Positions 44,360 to 53,081 of a stretch of 64,000 nt of DNA are shown here, one piece after another (the first letter of the stretch is position 1; each line of letters starts with the position of its first letter). Position numbers and translations under genes: made by a program. The DNA lies in contig JANMDQ010000028.1 of the NCBI GenBank assembly GCA_031376385.1, positions 62,001 to 126,000 of the forward strand, in the 5' to 3' direction. The stretch comes from Aquisediminimonas sp031376385. Its GTDB lineage: Bacteria > Pseudomonadota > Alphaproteobacteria > Sphingomonadales > Sphingomonadaceae. A model generated the notes under the pieces. The model was not told the DNA's origin. It was given only the letters and a program-made list of their open reading frames with translations, and did no database searches.

Positions 44360-45016
44360 CTAATCTGGCATTTCAAACTTCACAGTCATCTCGCGCCAGC
44401 TTTCTTCTGCCTGTCCGTCGCGCGTGGCGGGGATGAAGCGCCATTTGCGCAGGGCTTGGCGTTTGGTGGCTTCGGCGAATTCATCGCTTGCGCTGCTCAG
44501 GACTTGGACTTCCTTCACCCGCCCATCGCTGCCAATCCTCACACGCACTGTAACGCTGCCTGATTGGCCCGCTCGCGCCATGCTTTGCGGATATTCTGGC
44601 TGCAGCGCGCTGGTGTAACGCGGATCGAGACGCGCGGTTTTAATGAGCGGAACCGGAATGACGATCGGTTCAACCTTTGGCTCCACGGGTTCAGTGGGAG
44701 TGCCTCCTCCTCCAGCTGTTCTTGCCACTGTGCCGCCAAGGTCATTTTCGCTGGTTTGCGGCTTTTTGTCGTCCCGGTGCGTGTCGCGTGGCAGCGTCTG
44801 CTCCGTCGTATCGCGGGGCTTCTCTGTCGTGGGGGTTTCAGCAGGCATGAACGGGGGATTGTCGAACCACTGCGTCTGAATTGGCTTGTCTTTGATTTTT
44901 TCAACAAGGGTGGAACCCGCAAACAAAATCGCCAAAACAGCGCCACCGTTGATGAGAACAGCAGCGGCGATGCTGCCGGGCTGCACTGTGGGACGGTCGA
45001 TATCAGTATATGACAT
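44360..45016 (-). CDS. tonB: Energy transducer TonB
   Basis: A 218-residue TonB-family protein. Residues about 15-40 form the N-terminal membrane anchor (IAAAVLINGGAVLAILFAG). A Pro/Glu-rich periplasmic spacer follows (PEP-type stretches such as VEPKVEPIVIPVP). The C-terminal domain has PRYTSALQPEYPQSMARAGQ and SGSVTVRVRIGSDGRVKEVQ, ending in WREMTVKFEMPD. It passes proton-motive energy to outer-membrane receptors. AGGAGG lies about 5 bases before the ATG. exbB and exbD are not in the window. Confidence 0.9.
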   Translation of the reverse strand: MSYTDIDRPTVQPGSIAAAVLINGGAVLAILFAGSTLVEKIKDKPIQTQWFDNPPFMPAETPTTEKPRDTTEQTLPRDTHRDDKKPQTSENDLGGTVARTAGGGGTPTEPVEPKVEPIVIPVPLIKTARLDPRYTSALQPEYPQSMARAGQSGSVTVRVRIGSDGRVKEVQVLSSASDEFAEATKRQALRKWRFIPATRDGQAEESWREMTVKFEMPD

Positions 45017-45125
45017 AAATCCTCCTCTACGTCGGAGGCCGGGTTGTAGGCTTGCCCCCGATGCACAAATGCTAGGCCGAATTATGCCGAATGCAACAGG
45101 ATTTACGTTACGGAAAGCTTGGGTT

Positions 45126-46451
45126 TTACTTTGAAACTGATGCGGTGTTAAGTCGTTCAATCGCCTGACTTTTTCCAATGAGAGGAAGCAACGCTTTCAT
45201 ATCCGGCCCGTGATCCATACCCGTGAGCGCACGGCGCAGTGGAAGGAACAGCGTCTTACCAGTGCGAGTCGTGGAGGATTTGAGAGCGGCGGTCAGGGCG
45301 CTCCAAGGGTCAGTTGACCAGTCAATGCTGGCGGCGGCAACAGCGGCTTCGGACAGATAGTTTTGGTCTTCGGCCTCAATGATCGCGTGGATCGGCCCCG
45401 TCACAATTGCCCACCAATCTATGACGTCGCTCAATTTGCTCAGGTTGGGGCGAATGGCCGACCACGCCGCTTCATCCATCCCCATAGGCAAGCGGGCCGC
45501 CACATCGTCAAATGGGGTCTGATGCAAAATGCGGGCATTAAGGGCCACGACATCCTCTTCATCGAAGCGAGCAGGGGCCCGGCCAAAACGCGCGAAATCA
45601 ATTGTCGCAATGAGAGGTGCGAGGCTCGTTACAGGCTCCACCGGATCGCTGGTGCCGAGCCGGGCGAGCAGAGCGTTGATCGCAATCGCCTCCACCCCAG
45701 CCTCGCGAAATGCATCCATGCCAAGTGAGCCGAGCCGTTTTGAAAGCTTGCCTTCTTTGCCTGTCAGCAAGGCCTCATGGGCAAAGGCGGGCGGCGCAGC
45801 TCCCATCGCTTCGAACATTTGAATTTGTGTCGCGGTGTTCGTCACATGATCCTCACCTCGTACAACATGCGTGATGCCCATATCGACATCATCAATCGCT
45901 GACGGCAGCATGTAGAGCCAAGATCCGTCGGCGCGACGGATTACGGGATCGCTCAGCAGTTTGGGATCAAATTTCTGGGGGCCACGCACCAGATCAACCC
46001 ATTCGATGGGCGTGTCATGGTCGAGCTTGAACCGCCAGTGCGGCGTGCGGCCCTCTGGGACCGGCTCGCTCGCATCCTTGCGTTCATAAACCGGCGGAAG
46101 GCCGCGACCGAGCAGAATTTTGCGGCGCAGATCAAGTTCCTCGGGCGTTTCATAGCAAGAATAAACGCGGCCTGCGTCTTTCAGCCTCTCAAAGCGGGTT
46201 TCATAGAGAGCAAAGCGTTCTGACTGCCGCACTTCGCCGTCTGGCGTCAGCCCCAGCCACGCAAGGTCTGCGCGGATGCCCTCGACATATTCGTCTTTCG
46301 ACCGCGCCAAATCAGTATCATCAATCCGCAATACGAACTGCCCTCCGTTCTTTTTTGCCCACAGATAGTTGTGAAGCGCCGCGCGGACATTGCCGACGTG
46401 CAAATGGCCCGTGGGGGAGGGCGCAAAACGGGTGGTGATTATGGTTGCCAT
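45126..46451 (-). CDS. gltX: Glutamyl-tRNA synthetase
   Basis: A 441-residue class I aminoacyl-tRNA synthetase. The HIGH-type motif is RFAPSPTGHLHVGNVRAALH and the KMSKS-type motif is GKLSKRLGSLG. The zinc motif is absent, as in several alphaproteobacterial enzymes. It attaches Glu to tRNA-Glu (possibly also tRNA-Gln). Many alphaproteobacteria carry two gltX copies; only one is in view. Confidence 0.93.
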   Translation of the reverse strand: MATIITTRFAPSPTGHLHVGNVRAALHNYLWAKKNGGQFVLRIDDTDLARSKDEYVEGIRADLAWLGLTPDGEVRQSERFALYETRFERLKDAGRVYSCYETPEELDLRRKILLGRGLPPVYERKDASEPVPEGRTPHWRFKLDHDTPIEWVDLVRGPQKFDPKLLSDPVIRRADGSWLYMLPSAIDDVDMGITHVVRGEDHVTNTATQIQMFEAMGAAPPAFAHEALLTGKEGKLSKRLGSLGMDAFREAGVEAIAINALLARLGTSDPVEPVTSLAPLIATIDFARFGRAPARFDEEDVVALNARILHQTPFDDVAARLPMGMDEAAWSAIRPNLSKLSDVIDWWAIVTGPIHAIIEAEDQNYLSEAAVAAASIDWSTDPWSALTAALKSSTTRTGKTLFLPLRRALTGMDHGPDMKALLPLIGKSQAIERLNTASVSK

Positions 46452-46566
46452 ATCAATTCTACTTTTTCGAGAGGCGCGTTGCGCAACAGGTTTTTGTCTT
46501 TGGTCAGAAGCGGAAGCTATTTATTTACCGCAACCGAGAAATAGGCGGCATCGAAGGGGCCGTTGT

Positions 46567-48222
46567 CTACCCCGTCCGAAACGCGTTGGTAATTGGGTAG
46601 CGCCGGTCCCGCCCGAAATTCCGTTTGCCCAGCTTCACTCCAGGAGGCGCTTGGCGGCGTTTATATTCTGCAATGCAGAGCAGCCGTTCGATCCGGGCGA
46701 CGACGGCGGGGTCAAAACCGCGCGCGGCGACTTCCGGCACTGATAATTCTTCTTCAACAAGTCCCATTAAGATGGGGTCGAGCTCCGGATAATCGGGCAG
46801 GCTGTCGCTATCTTTCTGATCCGGTCTGAGTTCAGCACTCGGCGGCTTAGTGATAATGGACTCTGGCATGACCGGACCATCCGGACCAAGGCCAAGGCGC
46901 GGCTTGTTGGCGTTGCGCCAGCGCGAAATCGCAAAGACCGTCATTTTATAGGCATCTTTGATCGGGTTATATCCGCCCGCCATGTCGCCATAGATCGTGG
47001 CATAGCCGACGCTCATTTCGCTCTTGTTACCCGTCGTCATCAGCATGGAGCCGAATTTATTGCTGAGCGCCATCAGGGTAACGCCGCGAATGCGGGATTG
47101 GATATTTTCTTCGGTGATATCATAATCTTTATCGGCAAAACTGCCGGACAGCATGGTGTCAAACGCTTCGACAGCCGGAGAGATAGGGATTGTATCGAGC
47201 TTGCATCCAATCATCCGAGCACATTCGGCGGCATCATCAAGGCTTGCTTGGCTGGTGAAGCGGCTGGGCAGCATCACGCTCCACACCCGGTCCGGTCCCA
47301 GAGCATCGGCGGCGATAGCCGCGCAAATCGCACTGTCGATCCCGCCTGACAGGCCGAGCAGCACGCCGGGAAAGCGATTGGCATTCACATAATCGCGCAG
47401 GCCCATCATCATCGCATGATAGACGTCGGATGGATGAGGTTCTAGGGTCGCAATCTCACTTGGGGCGCAGGCCCATTCACCCCCTTCCCTTGTCCACTGC
47501 GTCAAACGGACATGCTCCTCCCAGTCTGGGAATTGCGCCGCCATTTTGCCGTCACCGTTCAAAATGAACGACGCACCGTCAAAAACCACCTCGTCCTGGC
47601 CACCCACCCGGTTGAGATAGGCCATGGGCAGTCTCGTCTCCCTGACGCGCGCCGCCACGATCATTGATGATCGCAAATCATCCTTATCAATTTCATAGGG
47701 GCTGCCATTGGGAGAAATAAGGATCTCCGCGCCCTTCGCTTTAAGATGTGCGCAGACGGTAGGGAACCAGACATCCTCGCAAATGGGTATACCAATTTGC
47801 ATGCCGCGAAAAGGAATTGGCGTTGGCAAGGGCCCTGCGACAAACAAGCGCTTTTCATCGAACGTGCCGTAGTTGGGCAATTCATATTTGTATCGGATCG
47901 CTACCACCAGTCCGCCGTCGAGCAGCGCAACGGCGTTGTAAAGTGCATCTCCATCCCGGTGAATGGTTCCAACCAGCATCGCCGGCCCGCCGTTCAACGT
48001 TGCTTTAGCCATACGCCCCAGTTCTTCAGCCGCGCGCACTGCCAAGGCGGGCTTCAACACCAAATCCTCGGGTGGATATCCAATCAACTGCAATTCAGGA
48101 AAGACTATTAGATCGGCTGCCGAATGCGCTGATCGAACCGCCAGCATTGCGTCGGCGTTTCCCGTGAGATCGCCGACGCGCTGTGTCAGTTGGGCGAAAA
48201 CTATAGAGAGATTGTCAGTCAT
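46567..48222 (-). CDS. nadE: Glutamine-dependent NAD+ synthetase
   Basis: A 551-residue NadE. The N-terminal glutaminase is a nitrilase-type domain with Glu in FPELQLIGYPPEDLV, Lys in YKYELPNYGTFDEKR and the nucleophile Cys in IGIPICEDVWFPT. The C-terminal synthetase has the PP-loop LGLSGGIDSAICAAIAADAL. It makes NAD+ from nicotinate adenine dinucleotide. It lies 44 bp downstream of the lipoyl-domain gene on the same strand and may receive its transcripts. Confidence 0.94.
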   Translation of the reverse strand: MTDNLSIVFAQLTQRVGDLTGNADAMLAVRSAHSAADLIVFPELQLIGYPPEDLVLKPALAVRAAEELGRMAKATLNGGPAMLVGTIHRDGDALYNAVALLDGGLVVAIRYKYELPNYGTFDEKRLFVAGPLPTPIPFRGMQIGIPICEDVWFPTVCAHLKAKGAEILISPNGSPYEIDKDDLRSSMIVAARVRETRLPMAYLNRVGGQDEVVFDGASFILNGDGKMAAQFPDWEEHVRLTQWTREGGEWACAPSEIATLEPHPSDVYHAMMMGLRDYVNANRFPGVLLGLSGGIDSAICAAIAADALGPDRVWSVMLPSRFTSQASLDDAAECARMIGCKLDTIPISPAVEAFDTMLSGSFADKDYDITEENIQSRIRGVTLMALSNKFGSMLMTTGNKSEMSVGYATIYGDMAGGYNPIKDAYKMTVFAISRWRNANKPRLGLGPDGPVMPESIITKPPSAELRPDQKDSDSLPDYPELDPILMGLVEEELSVPEVAARGFDPAVVARIERLLCIAEYKRRQAPPGVKLGKRNFGRDRRYPITNAFRTG

Positions 48223-48266
48223 CCTTCCTCTCTATGCGGGGGAGGGGAGAGCTGCAATGGGGGGAT

Positions 48267-48497
48267 TTATTCTATGGTCCCGATCAGCGTGCCGACGGGG
48301 TACGGCTCACCTTCTGCTCCAATCACACGCAGAGTGCCGCTGTCTTGCGCCTCAATCTCCGTGGTCGTCTTATCAGTTTCAACCGTGTAAAGCACGTCAC
48401 CCACCGCCACACTGTCCCCGTCCGCGAACATCCATTCGGCAATGCTCATTTCAGTGGCGGACATGCCGATTTTGGGGATGCGGATTTCGTTCGCCAT
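48267..48497 (-). CDS. Free-standing lipoyl (biotinyl/lipoyl attachment) domain protein
   Basis: A 76-residue single lipoyl domain. The N-terminus EIRIPKIGMSATEMSIAEWM and VETDKTTTEIEAQDSGTLRV match E2 lipoyl domains; the modified Lys is Lys43 of ETDKTTTE. There is no linker, peripheral-subunit-binding domain or catalytic core, so it is not an E2. It would act as a mobile swinging arm. ATG at 48497 follows the E1-beta stop by 2 bp. The frame to 48563 is unsupported. Confidence 0.85.
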   Translation of the reverse strand: MANEIRIPKIGMSATEMSIAEWMFADGDSVAVGDVLYTVETDKTTTEIEAQDSGTLRVIGAEGEPYPVGTLIGTIE

Positions 48498-48499
48498 TG

Positions 48500-49492
48500 T
48501 TATTTTTTCCAGTTCATTGTGGCGTGGACGGCTTGTTTGATTCCGCCTTTGGTCGGGATCCAAGCCTGCTCCAGAACGCTGGCCATTGGTACGGCAGAGA
48601 AAGCACCACCAAGGCGTTGTACTGGGGCTTTCAATTCGCCGAATAGCTTTTCATTCAATCGCGCGGCGATTTCTGCCCCAGTGCCATAGGCTTTCACTGC
48701 CTCATGCAGCACAACTGCGCGCCCGGTCTTGCGGACTGAAGCCGTCACCGTTTCCTCATCATACGGCGCGATGGTTCGCAGATCGATGACTTCGACGGAA
48801 ATGCCTTCTTCGGCCAATTGTCCTGCCACTTCGAGCGCATCGAGAACCGTGCGGCCATAAGTGATGATTGAGCAATCCGTGCCCTCACGGGTTACAGCGG
48901 CTTTGCCCAACGGCACGAAATGGCCGGCCGGTGGGGCCTCTGCCGTGATGCCATAGCACATGATATTTTCGATGAAGATCACAGGATCATTGCAGGCAAT
49001 CGCCGCGCGCATCAGGCCTTGCGCATCGGCGGGGTTGGACGGTGTCACAATGGTCAGGCCAGCGACATGGGCAAACCAAGCTTCCAGCATGTCACTATGC
49101 TGCCCGCCGAAGCCCACGCCAACGCCTGTCGTTGTCCGGATGACCAGCGGCACGTTGGTTTGCCCACCTGACATGAACCGCAATTTGGCGGCATGATTGA
49201 CGATCTGATCCATCGCAACCGTCAGGAAATTCATCAGCATGATTTCGGCAATCGGTCGCATTCCGGCAAGGGCCGCGCCAACGCAGGCGCCCATGATCGC
49301 TTGTTCTGAGATTGGCGTCGCGCGGATGCGGTGTTCGCCGTATTTTTCGGTAAGGCCAGCTGAGATTTTGAATACGCCGCCGCCTTGCTTGGCCGCGACA
49401 TCTTCGCCCAAAAGGATGACGCCTTCATCTTCGGCCATCGCTTCATCAATGGCGCGGTTGAGGGCCTGAGCCAGACTGATTTTGTTGCTCAT
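48500..49492 (-). CDS. 2-oxoacid dehydrogenase E1 component, beta subunit
   Basis: A 330-residue transketolase-like E1-beta. N-terminal IDEAMAEDEGVILLGEDVAA, the TPP-domain block IAEIMLMNFLTVAMDQIVNH and the C-terminal SVEVIDLRTIAPYDEETVTA are typical of AcoB, PdhB and BkdB proteins. It pairs with the E1-alpha encoded upstream (4-bp overlap, ATGA). The substrate (acetoin, pyruvate or branched oxoacid) is undecided. Confidence 0.9.
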   Translation of the reverse strand: MSNKISLAQALNRAIDEAMAEDEGVILLGEDVAAKQGGGVFKISAGLTEKYGEHRIRATPISEQAIMGACVGAALAGMRPIAEIMLMNFLTVAMDQIVNHAAKLRFMSGGQTNVPLVIRTTTGVGVGFGGQHSDMLEAWFAHVAGLTIVTPSNPADAQGLMRAAIACNDPVIFIENIMCYGITAEAPPAGHFVPLGKAAVTREGTDCSIITYGRTVLDALEVAGQLAEEGISVEVIDLRTIAPYDEETVTASVRKTGRAVVLHEAVKAYGTGAEIAARLNEKLFGELKAPVQRLGGAFSAVPMASVLEQAWIPTKGGIKQAVHATMNWKK

Positions 49493-50460
49493 GCCGCAAT
49501 CTCCTTTTCATACACATCGATGCGGATTTCATTTGTGTCAGGGAACGGGCTGTCAAAGCCGAACTGCACGGCCGCGTCCACTTCACCATCAATCGCGGTC
49601 AACACGGCGTCCAGTTCGGTCTCGCTATATTGATATTCCAGCATCAGCTTGCGGATGCGGGGCAGGGGGTCTTCGCGCGCCATTTCCTCCAGATGCTCTT
49701 TGGGCATATAAGAGAAATCAGCACCAAAGAAATGACCCATCATGCGGTAACACATGGCCTCAATCAGGGTCGGCCCTTCGCCTGCGCGGGCGCGGTCTGC
49801 GGCTTCTTTGACCACAGTGTACATGGCCTCAGCATCGTTGCCGTCCACTTTGACGCCTTTCATGCCGTAGGCGTCGGCGCGCGTTACGATGCTGTCGACG
49901 CAGGTGTGATCGGCAAAGGCGGTATGTTCGCCGTAGCGGTTATTCTGACAGATGAAGATGACGGGCAGCTTATAAAGTTGCGCCATATTGAGCGCTTCGT
50001 GAAAGGCCCCGATGTTCGTCGCTCCGTCACCAAAGCATGTTACCGTGACACGTCTGTCCTTACGATTTTGCGACGAGAGGGCAAGGCCATTGGCAATGGG
50101 CAGGCCAGACCCAACCACGCCCGTCGTCACCATCACACCCGTTTCCGGGTGCGTGATGTGCATTGACCCGCCTTTGCCTTTGCAAGTGCCTGTGCCTTTG
50201 CCAATGACTTCGGCAAACAGCAGGTCAAGCGGCACGCCCTTGGCAATCTGATCATGCTGACCGCGATAGGTGGTAACGAGATAGTCGGTCTTCTCCAGCG
50301 CTGCCATGGCAGCAGCGGACACCAGTTCCTGCCCCCGCACGGTGTAATACATGGTGGCGATCTTCCCGGTCATCAGCAGGGAACGGAACTTCTCATCCAT
50401 CCGCGCCACGCGCATCGTGCGCGTGTAAATATCGAGCAGTTTTTCGCGGTCGATCTTCAT
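49489..50460 (-). CDS. 2-oxoacid dehydrogenase E1 component, alpha subunit
   Basis: A 323-residue thiamine-diphosphate enzyme. TPP motif: CFGDGATNIGAFHEALNMAQ to ICQNN (GDG...NN). TYRGQHDQIAKGVPLDLLFA and GKGGSMHITHPETGVMVTTG match AcoA-like E1-alpha. With E1-beta it would oxidatively decarboxylate or cleave a keto substrate and reductively acylate a lipoyl arm. AAAGGAAAG lies just before ATG 50460. Palindrome TTCACATACGTGAA (50474-50487) is immediately upstream. The frame to 50526 adds an unlikely N-terminus. Confidence 0.9.
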   Translation of the reverse strand: MKIDREKLLDIYTRTMRVARMDEKFRSLLMTGKIATMYYTVRGQELVSAAAMAALEKTDYLVTTYRGQHDQIAKGVPLDLLFAEVIGKGTGTCKGKGGSMHITHPETGVMVTTGVVGSGLPIANGLALSSQNRKDRRVTVTCFGDGATNIGAFHEALNMAQLYKLPVIFICQNNRYGEHTAFADHTCVDSIVTRADAYGMKGVKVDGNDAEAMYTVVKEAADRARAGEGPTLIEAMCYRMMGHFFGADFSYMPKEHLEEMAREDPLPRIRKLMLEYQYSETELDAVLTAIDGEVDAAVQFGFDSPFPDTNEIRIDVYEKEIAA

Positions 50461-50473
50461 GACTTTCCTTTCA

Positions 50474-50487
50474 TTCACATACGTGAA
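50474..50487. promoter_or_regulatory. Palindromic operator candidate upstream of E1-alpha
   Basis: TTCACATACGTGAA is a perfect 5+4+5 palindrome. It lies 14 bp upstream of the E1-alpha ATG and within the 107-bp gap after the SDR gene. It may bind a dimeric regulator. Confidence 0.5.
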
Positions 50488-50567
50488 ATATTCGTACATT
50501 ATGATGAACAATATCGCATAGTGCAAGGGGGGGGTGGCTTGCGCTAGACAGAAATTAGACTTCGGCG

Positions 50568-51329
50568 TCAGAATTGCACCCGCTTGGTAAACCCGCCATC
50601 GATGATCAGATTAGCACCAGTAATGTAAGACGCTGCGGGGCTGGCAATGAAGGCCACAGCCTTGGCCACTTCATCAGGTGCACCCAAACGACCCATAGGC
50701 ATTTGCGCGACAGTGCCATTGTAAAAGTCAGGCATCGCGCCTTTGATCATTTCCCAATTCCCACCGACATATTCGATTGGCCCGGGCGTGATAGTGTTCA
50801 CGCGAATGCCCTTGGCTGCAAGCGCCTGGCTCAATTGAGAGGCATAGGTGATAAGCGCGGCTTTCAGTGCGTTGAAGGCCTGCGGCATCACAAAAGTTTC
50901 CACAGCAGCAGTTGACGACATGAAGATGATGGAGCCCGCGCCCGATGCGGCGAGAGCCGGAGTCAGTGTTTCAACGCCATTAACGCCGCCCATGATGTCC
51001 AGATCAAAGCTGCGCTGCCAATCCTGCGTCGCACCTTGGCCCGATGACGACGCTGTGTGAATGAACACGTCGCAGCCACCGAGTGCCTCAGCCGCGTTGG
51101 ATAGCCATGCCTTATAACCTTCTGGATCGGCGGTCATGTCAAAGGCTTCGCCGTGAACTTTGCCGCCAAAGGCTGAAAGTGCGTCAACCGCAGCTTTCAC
51201 TTTACCTGCGTCGCGGGAGAAAAAAGCAACATCTGCGCCTTCGCTTGCGAATATCTTGAGCGCGGCAAGGCCCAAGCCATGCGCGCCGCCATTCATGATG
51301 ACTTTTTTGCCTTTGAGACCCAGATCCAT
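50568..51329 (-). CDS. Short-chain dehydrogenase/reductase-like protein with Tyr-to-Phe change
   Basis: A 253-residue SDR fold. The cofactor motif is VIMNGGAHGLGLAAL, the Ser motif is SIIFMSSTAAVETF and the C-terminus is ASYITGANLIIDGGFTKRVQ. The usual YxxxK is FNALK here: Phe152 and Lys156. The codon is TTC on the coding strand. Loss of the catalytic Tyr suggests altered or lost dehydrogenase activity. ATG 51329 follows GGAGAG at 7-8 bases. It is upstream of the E1-alpha/beta operon and divergent from the ABM gene. Confidence 0.85.
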   Translation of the reverse strand: MDLGLKGKKVIMNGGAHGLGLAALKIFASEGADVAFFSRDAGKVKAAVDALSAFGGKVHGEAFDMTADPEGYKAWLSNAAEALGGCDVFIHTASSSGQGATQDWQRSFDLDIMGGVNGVETLTPALAASGAGSIIFMSSTAAVETFVMPQAFNALKAALITYASQLSQALAAKGIRVNTITPGPIEYVGGNWEMIKGAMPDFYNGTVAQMPMGRLGAPDEVAKAVAFIASPAASYITGANLIIDGGFTKRVQF

Positions 51330-51422
51330 AATCGCTCTCCTTATCCGTTTGATGTGTGGTCGCACCATGCCCCAATCTTCGCCTATTCCCTATTGGCAAA
51401 ATAAGCAGGGGCAGGTTTACCG

Positions 51423-51446
51423 TCGCCACTGTAATCGCCACTGTAG
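51423..51446. repeat. Short direct repeat in the divergent SDR / ABM promoter region
   Basis: TCGCCACTGTAA is followed directly by TCGCCACTGTAG, a 12-bp period. It is 36 bp before the ABM start. Confidence 0.4.
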
Positions 51447-51481
51447 ATGCCTTTGTGACACGCTGATAAGGAGACAAGGAT

Positions 51482-51832
51482 ATGCGGATAGTTATTGCTG
51501 GAGAAGTCGATTTTCCGCCCGAAAACCGGGCTGCCGCTTTGGCGGGAGCCGAGGCGCTCATCGATATGGCGCTCGCCGAGGATGGGTGCCAGCATTATGC
51601 ATGGTCAGCTGATCCGCATGATCCGGGCCGTGTCCATGTGTTTGAGGAATGGGACAGCGCAGAGGAACTGCAAATCCATTTGGAAGGACCAGCCTATCAG
51701 GGGATGTTGGCGCATTTGGGTGGTTACACGATCTTGAACGCCGTCACGCGCAAATATCGCTGCGATTTGGTGGAGCCCGTTTACGGTCCGGACGGCGTCG
51801 CGAGTGCGACTTTCGTGACGGCGACATCATGA
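51482..51832 (+). CDS. ABM-domain (putative quinol monooxygenase-like) protein
   Basis: A 116-residue antibiotic-biosynthesis-monooxygenase fold: RIVIAGEVDFPPENRAAALA, EDGCQHYAWSADPHDPGRVH, VFEEWDSAEELQIHLEGPAY. These small proteins are often cofactor-free monooxygenases or act on quinones, with redox roles. AAGGAGACAAGG precedes the ATG. The stop overlaps the ACAD gene start by 4 bp (ATGA). Confidence 0.8.
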   Translation: MRIVIAGEVDFPPENRAAALAGAEALIDMALAEDGCQHYAWSADPHDPGRVHVFEEWDSAEELQIHLEGPAYQGMLAHLGGYTILNAVTRKYRCDLVEPVYGPDGVASATFVTATS

Positions 51833-52983
51833 CCGAACGCGCCCATGCAATTGCCGCTAAAGTAGAGGCTTTCGTTCGTGACCAAATCATCCCCTACGAA
51901 GGCGATCCGCGCTGCGGGGGTCATGGGCCGTCTGATGAATTGGTGAAGGAAATGCGGGGTCTTGCCCGCGCAGCGGGCGTGCTAACGCCACATATATTTG
52001 CTGATGGCGGCCATATGACGCAGGTGGAAACGGCGATTGTTCTGCAACGCTCTGGCTTGTCGCCGCTTGGCCCGTTGGCCGTCAACACGATGGCGCCGGA
52101 TGAGGGCAATATGTATCTGCTCGGCAAGGCAGGGACAGCGGAGCAAAAGGCGCGATTCCTCTCACCGTTGGTATCCGGCGAAGCCCGCTCGGCGTTCTTC
52201 ATGACTGAACCGGCGTCGGAAGGCGGGGCCGGATCTGACCCTTCGATGATGCAGACGACGGCCAAGCTTGATGGCAATCACTGGGTCGTGAATGGCCGCA
52301 AAGCCTTCATTACCGGCGCGCAAGGGGCAAGCGTTGGCATTGTGATGGCAAAGGCTGCGGAGGGTGCATGCTTGTTCCTCGTCGATTTGCCCGACCCCGC
52401 GATTCGCATTGAGCGTGTGCTCGATACCATCGACAGCTCAATGCCCGGTGGCCACGCAGTCGTGGCGATTGAGAATTTGCGCGTTCCCGCTGATCAGATG
52501 CTTGGAAATCCCGGTGACGGGTTTAAGCTTGCCCAAATCCGTTTGTCTCCGGCCCGCCTGTCCCACTGTATGCGCTGGCATGGCTCCGCGACACGCGCAC
52601 AGGAAATCGCAACGGCCTATGCCTGCAAGCGGGAGGCATTCGGCAAGAAGCTGGTCGATCACGAAGGTGTGGGTTTCATGCTCGCGGAAAATCTGATTGA
52701 TCTCAAACAGGCCGAACTGATGATTGATTGGTGCGCCGCCGTGCTGGACACAGGGTCGCTTGGCACAGCGGAAAGCAGCATGGCCAAAGTCGCGGTGTCA
52801 GAAGCACTTTATCGCGTCGCCGACCGCTGCGTCCAAGTGATGGGAGGCACTGGCACCACCGGCGACACCATCGTCGCGCAAGTTTTTCAGGAAATCCGGG
52901 CCTTCCGCATTTATGATGGCCCGACCGAAGTGCATAAATGGTCGCTGGCGAAGAAGATCAAACGGGATTTTAGCGGGGTTTAG
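51829..52983 (+). CDS. Acyl-CoA dehydrogenase, ACAD10/11-like
   Basis: A 384-residue acyl-CoA dehydrogenase. FAD motif FFMTEPASEGGAGSDPSMMQ and AFITGAQGASVGIVMA; substrate-domain RLSHCMRWHGSATRAQEIAT; C-terminal VMGGTGTTGDTIVAQVFQEI and FRIYDGPTEVHKWSLAKKI. The position equivalent to the catalytic Glu is Asp in YDGPTEVH, which is typical of the ACAD10/11 group and distinct from short- and medium-chain enzymes. It follows the ABM gene by overlap. A long hairpin comes 12 bp after the stop. Confidence 0.88.
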   Translation: MTERAHAIAAKVEAFVRDQIIPYEGDPRCGGHGPSDELVKEMRGLARAAGVLTPHIFADGGHMTQVETAIVLQRSGLSPLGPLAVNTMAPDEGNMYLLGKAGTAEQKARFLSPLVSGEARSAFFMTEPASEGGAGSDPSMMQTTAKLDGNHWVVNGRKAFITGAQGASVGIVMAKAAEGACLFLVDLPDPAIRIERVLDTIDSSMPGGHAVVAIENLRVPADQMLGNPGDGFKLAQIRLSPARLSHCMRWHGSATRAQEIATAYACKREAFGKKLVDHEGVGFMLAENLIDLKQAELMIDWCAAVLDTGSLGTAESSMAKVAVSEALYRVADRCVQVMGGTGTTGDTIVAQVFQEIRAFRIYDGPTEVHKWSLAKKIKRDFSGV

Positions 52984-52995
52984 GCCAGAAATGAG

Positions 52996-53027
52996 GAGGG
53001 GCTGCCTGACGGATCAGACAGCCCCTC
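52996..53027. terminator. Strong hairpin between the ACAD gene and the small ORF
   Basis: 14-bp stem with one mismatch: GAGGGGCTGCCTGA / TCAGACAGCCCCTC and loop CGGA. A T-run is absent on both sides, so termination is likely but not certain. It is shared by the convergent ACAD gene and the small minus-strand ORF. Confidence 0.55.
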
Positions 53028-53081
53028 GGCATGGTCAACGGTCGGAGGTTTAAGATACGACCGGGAAGGACCATTCGCGAA

